A stretch of 55,713 nucleotides of DNA from UBA6770 sp965661115 (lineage in GTDB: Bacteria; Bacteroidota; Bacteroidia; Flavobacteriales_G; Salibacteraceae). The notes beneath the pieces are model-generated. The model was not told the DNA's origin. It was given only the letters and a program-made list of their open reading frames with translations, and searched no databases. The DNA lies in the NCBI GenBank assembly GCA_965661115.1, contig CBFICO010000006.1, forward strand, positions 1 to 55,713, in the 5' to 3' direction. The number at the start of each line of letters is the position of its first letter. Position 1 is the stretch's first letter. Below, one piece after another: positions 52,873 through 55,713 of this stretch. The position numbers and the translations under genes are program-made.

Positions 52873-54111
52873 ATGAATCCACGTTTATTGGCTTTTTTGA
52901 TTGTGGCTGGCACCTACTTGTTGTTCAGCCTTTTCACGTTTTTACGGTTTCGACAGTGGTATAAAAGCAAGGCTTACTGGAGTAAAATTTTATGGACGTT
53001 TGCTATTTCAGAGCTATTTGTAATAGGTGGAATTGCAGCGGTATTTTATAGGTTAAGCAACCCACCCGTTTTTCCTAGCGCGGCACAAAACTGGATAATG
53101 GGCGCCTCGTTTTCTATGATGATTGCCAAAATATTATTGGGAATTATTGTGGCTTTAGACGGTATAATTGGTTTCCCGTTTTGGGGTGTTCGCAAGCTTC
53201 AGAATAAAGCCACCAACTACAACCCAACCCGCAGAAAATTTGTAAAAAATACTGGATTGGTTATCGCTGGAATTCCTTTTGTGTCTATGCTTCACGGAAT
53301 TACTTTCGGGAAATATGCCTACCAGGTTAGAAGGGTTAATTTAAAATTTCCGAATCTACCAAAAGCGTTTAATGGGTTTACGATTGCTCAATTATCTGAT
53401 ATTCATTCAGGTAGTTTTGATAACATTGACGCTGTAAAACGCGGGGTGGATATGGTAAATGAACTCAACGCCGACTTAATTGCTTTTACAGGTGATTTGG
53501 TAAACGGAAAATCTACCGAGGCGTTACCCTTTATTGATGTGTTTGCGCAATTAAAAGCTAAGCACGGGGTATATTCCACAAAAGGCAATCACGACTATGG
53601 CATTTACCGACAATGGAACAGCGACCAAGAGAAAATAGACGACCAATTATTAATGGATGAAGTGCACCAAAAAATGGGCTTTCAATTGCTTAAAAATGAG
53701 AGTGTGTACGTTGAAAAATCAGGCGAAAAAATCCAACTAGTTGGAGTCGAAAATTGGGGCAACCCGCCGTTTCCGCAAGTAGGAGATTTGGACAAAGCAA
53801 TAGAAAATACCGAAGCCGACTTTAGAGTATTATTATCTCATGACCCAAGCCATTGGGACGAAAAAGTACGCCCGCACAGCAAACAATTTGATTTAACCTT
53901 AAGCGGCCATACACACGGTATGCAGTTTGGGGTGGAAATACCAGGATTTATAAAATGGAGCCCCGTAAAATACCGCTACCCGCGTTGGGCAGGATTGTAC
54001 CAAGAGGGAAATGAGTATTTGTATGTAAACCGTGGTTTTGGTTTTATTGGTTTCCCGGGTAGGGTTGGCATTATGCCTGAGATTACTTTGATTACGTTGG
54101 AGGCAGTGTAG
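52873..54111 (+). CDS. Membrane-anchored metallophosphoesterase (YkuE/YaeI-like)
   Basis: 412 residues. Three N-terminal membrane helices (about 6-26, 40-62, 76-98), a twin-Arg-like segment RRKFVKNTGLVIAG and a calcineurin-type domain (about 160-410): LSDIHSGSF, FTGDLVNGK, KGNHDYG, LLSHDPSHW and LSGHTHGMQ carry the dinuclear metal ligands. Relatives hydrolyse UDP-diacylglucosamine or phospholipid-linked substrates; substrate here unknown. Divergent from moaA. Ends in TAG, TAA one codon after. Confidence 0.92.
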   Translation: MNPRLLAFLIVAGTYLLFSLFTFLRFRQWYKSKAYWSKILWTFAISELFVIGGIAAVFYRLSNPPVFPSAAQNWIMGASFSMMIAKILLGIIVALDGIIGFPFWGVRKLQNKATNYNPTRRKFVKNTGLVIAGIPFVSMLHGITFGKYAYQVRRVNLKFPNLPKAFNGFTIAQLSDIHSGSFDNIDAVKRGVDMVNELNADLIAFTGDLVNGKSTEALPFIDVFAQLKAKHGVYSTKGNHDYGIYRQWNSDQEKIDDQLLMDEVHQKMGFQLLKNESVYVEKSGEKIQLVGVENWGNPPFPQVGDLDKAIENTEADFRVLLSHDPSHWDEKVRPHSKQFDLTLSGHTHGMQFGVEIPGFIKWSPVKYRYPRWAGLYQEGNEYLYVNRGFGFIGFPGRVGIMPEITLITLEAV

Positions 54112-54118
54112 CGTTAAC

Positions 54119-55387
54119 TTAACTCGACCGTATCGCCTCCACAGGGTCTAAATCACTGGCAGATTTAGCTGGCCAGATGCCAGAAATAAGTCCTATCACC
54201 ACGGATATTCCTATACCTAAAACCACGTTTTGCCAAGAGAGAAAAACATTAAAATCGAGTCCTTTTTGAACTCCAAATACAATAAGCCAAAGCAAGCCTA
54301 TACCCAACAAACCTCCAATAATGCACAAGATAACGGCCTCCGATAAAAACTGAAATAGAATAAAAGTGTTTTTAGCGCCTAAAGATTTCTGGATACCAAT
54401 TAACCGCGTGCGTTCTTTTACCGAAACAAACATGATATTGGCAATACCAAACCCCCCTACCAAAATGGAGAACATCCCAATTATGGCTCCTGCCCAGTTT
54501 ATTACGTTAAACAGCTGCCCAAATGTGTTAATGAGCATTGAAATTTGGTTGAGTGCAAAGTTTTCTTCGGCTTTTGGTTTAAGTCGGCGAACGCTGCGCA
54601 TAATTCCAGTAAGCTCATCAATCAGTTCGCTATTAGTTACTTCTGGCTTGGCTTTTACCATTAGAAATGGGTTGTGGCTTTGGCTTCTGATGTCCATAAA
54701 ATTAGAGGCAAAGTTTACGGGAATAAAAACTTGCAAATCGACACTTTCTCCCAGAAAGCTGTCACCTTCTCGTTTAAAAACGCCAATTACCAATACTTTT
54801 TTATCGTTAATTTTTATGTATCTTCCCGTAATGGAAGGATTCCCAAAAAGCACTCCTGCCACATCGTATCCAACTAAACAAACTGCTTTTCCAGTGGCTG
54901 ATTCATTGGCTGAAAAGTAGCGTCCCGCATGTAGTTCAATATCTTTAACTCTATCGTATTCGTGTGATACAGCGGTTAGAGAAATAGCCTCTAATGAGTT
55001 TTGTTTGTAGGTGGCGTTGATTGAAGTACTTGCCAGAAAACAGACAGCGGATGCTTTTGACGATTTTTTTTCAATGAATGCTTTTTCCCTGACATCTGGC
55101 ACCGGCCTATTCATGTATTTCCACCAAGGATAATCAGAGCCAAAGGTCCAAGGCCATTTTTGAACAAAAACTACGTTATCGCCTAAAGATTCAATACTAC
55201 CACGCACGTTGCCCTCTAAGGAATCAACCATTGTAAATACAGAAATAATGGCGAAAATTCCCACCGTTACCCCAAGCACCGAAAGTGCCGTGCGCAATTT
55301 ATTTACCCGCAAAGCGTGCAGCGCAAACCGCAAGCTTTCGTACAACAGCGTGAGGTATAATTTATAGTTTGTCTTTTGAGCGGACAT
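54119..55387 (-). CDS. ABC transporter permease, MacB/FtsX type
   Basis: 422 residues. First helix about 33-55 (LRTALSVLGVTVGIFAIISV), then a periplasmic MacB-core domain (about 56-270: ESLGDNVVFVQ, FFANES-like RYFSANESATGKAVCLVG), then three C-terminal FtsX helices (about 290-410: GAIIGMFSILVGGFGIANIMFVSV, and GIGISVVIGLISGIWPA...DPVEAIRS). MacB-type permeases move peptides or lipoproteins. No ATPase gene is visible in the window. Convergent with the phosphoesterase gene. Confidence 0.92.
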   Translation of the reverse strand: MSAQKTNYKLYLTLLYESLRFALHALRVNKLRTALSVLGVTVGIFAIISVFTMVDSLEGNVRGSIESLGDNVVFVQKWPWTFGSDYPWWKYMNRPVPDVREKAFIEKKSSKASAVCFLASTSINATYKQNSLEAISLTAVSHEYDRVKDIELHAGRYFSANESATGKAVCLVGYDVAGVLFGNPSITGRYIKINDKKVLVIGVFKREGDSFLGESVDLQVFIPVNFASNFMDIRSQSHNPFLMVKAKPEVTNSELIDELTGIMRSVRRLKPKAEENFALNQISMLINTFGQLFNVINWAGAIIGMFSILVGGFGIANIMFVSVKERTRLIGIQKSLGAKNTFILFQFLSEAVILCIIGGLLGIGLLWLIVFGVQKGLDFNVFLSWQNVVLGIGISVVIGLISGIWPAKSASDLDPVEAIRSS

Positions 55388-55410
55388 GGAGTCAAAGGTA
55401 TCTATTAGGA

Positions 55411-55481
55411 TAATTTGATAATTAGGTAATTTGATAATTGGTTAAATGCACAATTAGACAATGAAGTAATTTGATAATTGG
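55411..55481. repeat. AT-rich direct repeats (TAATTTGATAATTGG)
   Basis: The 15-mer TAATTTGATAATTGG occurs exactly at 55427-55441 and 55467-55481, with a shorter copy at 55411-55423. Similar AT-rich text lies at about 22181-22258. Confidence 0.65.
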
Positions 55482-55523
55482 TTTGTTTCTTGATACAGTT
55501 CCGCTTACGCTATCTCGAAACGG

Positions 55524-55601
55524 AATCACTCGAACTGACAAAAAGTGTCAAGTTAGAAAATTTACCTGTTTTGGTATTTAGTAATGTCAGTTCGAGTGAT
55601 T
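55524..55601. repeat. Large inverted repeat (17-bp perfect arms)
   Basis: AATCACTCGAACTGACA at 55524-55540 is the exact reverse complement of TGTCAGTTCGAGTGATT at 55585-55601, with a 44-nt loop. Flanks at 55485-55520 and 55610-55635 (GATACAGTTC; GTATCGAGAAC) look like a second, outer pair. Confidence 0.75.
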
Positions 55602-55651
55602 CGACGAAGGAGAATTGTATCGAGAACTCTACTTTAGAATATCGAATCTCT

Positions 55652-55711
55652 TTACGTAAACTTCCTAAGCGCTTGCAGTTGCTTTAAGGTAAGCACTTCT
55701 TTTAACTCATC
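55652..55711 (-). CDS. C-terminal end of a partial gene (continues outside the window)
   Basis: The minus-strand frame is open from the right edge: DELKEVLTLKQLQALRKFT then TAA at 55652. Nineteen residues, helical, ending cleanly before the repeat element. A real C-terminus is likely, but family cannot be told. Confidence 0.5.
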   Translation of the reverse strand, partial: DELKEVLTLKQLQALRKFT

Positions 55712-55713
55712 GT

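Noticed and set aside
54366..54920. 184-codon open frame on the plus strand
   Set aside because: It is antisense to the ABC permease, which has clear MacB/FtsX features; the frame has no family-like sequence.
1..55713. Complete reassignment of TAG to sense
   Set aside because: TAG cleanly ends 14 genes, several with another stop just behind or a start codon 3-5 nt later, so it must still work as a stop.
1..55713. TGA reassigned to Trp
   Set aside because: Genes are intact with the standard code and asd ends properly with TGA; TGA is just rare.
1..55713. CRISPR array, prophage or insertion sequence
   Set aside because: No regularly spaced direct repeats, no transposase, integrase or phage structural gene is seen; the repeats present are small palindromes and one heptamer array.

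Overview
The window is a gene-dense, AT-rich chromosomal segment from a member of the Bacteroidota, most likely the Flavobacteriia. The lineage signs are: several type IX secretion (T9SS) C-terminal sorting domains with the FPNP/YPNP motif; the -7 promoter box TAnnTTTG placed just before start codons; few Shine-Dalgarno sequences; families typical of the phylum (DUF4837, DUF2147, DUF3298, Omp28-like, FKBP lipoproteins); and a DnaG primase without its zinc ligands. I see no prophage, insertion sequence, CRISPR array or resistance island.

Layout. 1-6.7 kb: end of a TPR protein, tRNA-Ser(GGA), an ExbB/ExbD energy-transduction operon, then a very large predicted outer-membrane protein. 6.7-17 kb: CPBP protease, DusB, a QueA-type enzyme and two giant reverse-strand surface proteins with lamin-tail domains. 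17-24.8 kb: asd, a Crp/Fnr regulator, a DinB protein, a TonB-like protein, lysS, and a reverse operon (TlpA-like lipoprotein, unknown exported protein, FKBP isomerase). 24.8-35 kb: secreted M1 peptidase, truncated globin facing tryptophan 2,3-dioxygenase, serine hydrolase, DUF2147, a 6S-like RNA candidate, DUF3298 lipoprotein, a cystathionine synthase-SDR pair, a LamG-like surface protein and recO. 35-45 kb: DUF4837, LysM lytic transglycosylase, two T9SS cargo proteins, dnaG, ClC channel and an SDR. 45-55.7 kb: unknown protein, glycosylasparaginase, aminomuconate-semialdehyde-type dehydrogenase (with the dioxygenase, two steps of tryptophan/kynurenine catabolism), recJ, an OmpA lipoprotein, moaA, a metallophosphoesterase, an ABC permease, and the last 19 codons of another gene.

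The most interesting signal is recurrent in-frame TAG. Five otherwise intact genes are each interrupted once, always by TAG: Crp/Fnr (18364), DinB (18932), the exported protein (22833, minus), the truncated globin (27142, minus) and glycosylasparaginase (46124). A sixth, dusB, has ATG-TAG at its apparent start (7666). No gene here is broken by TAA, TGA or a frameshift. In the globin the TAG sits at codon 19, where I expect the haem-pocket Tyr(B10). In the reverse operon, reading through TAG restores a 3-nt gap to the next gene. TAG also ends 14 of 45 genes, TAA 30 and TGA only one. So either TAG is partly read as sense (perhaps as Tyr), or these genes are decaying with a striking bias, or there are sequence errors. 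The window alone cannot decide.

Other points: a candidate 6S-like RNA with terminator (29958-30086); a 20-bp perfect inverted repeat between the divergent globin and dioxygenase genes; the dnaG start directly after a terminator hairpin; dispersed GTCATTCC/GGAATGAC inverted repeats in convergent gaps; and a heptamer tandem repeat upstream of the OmpA lipoprotein.
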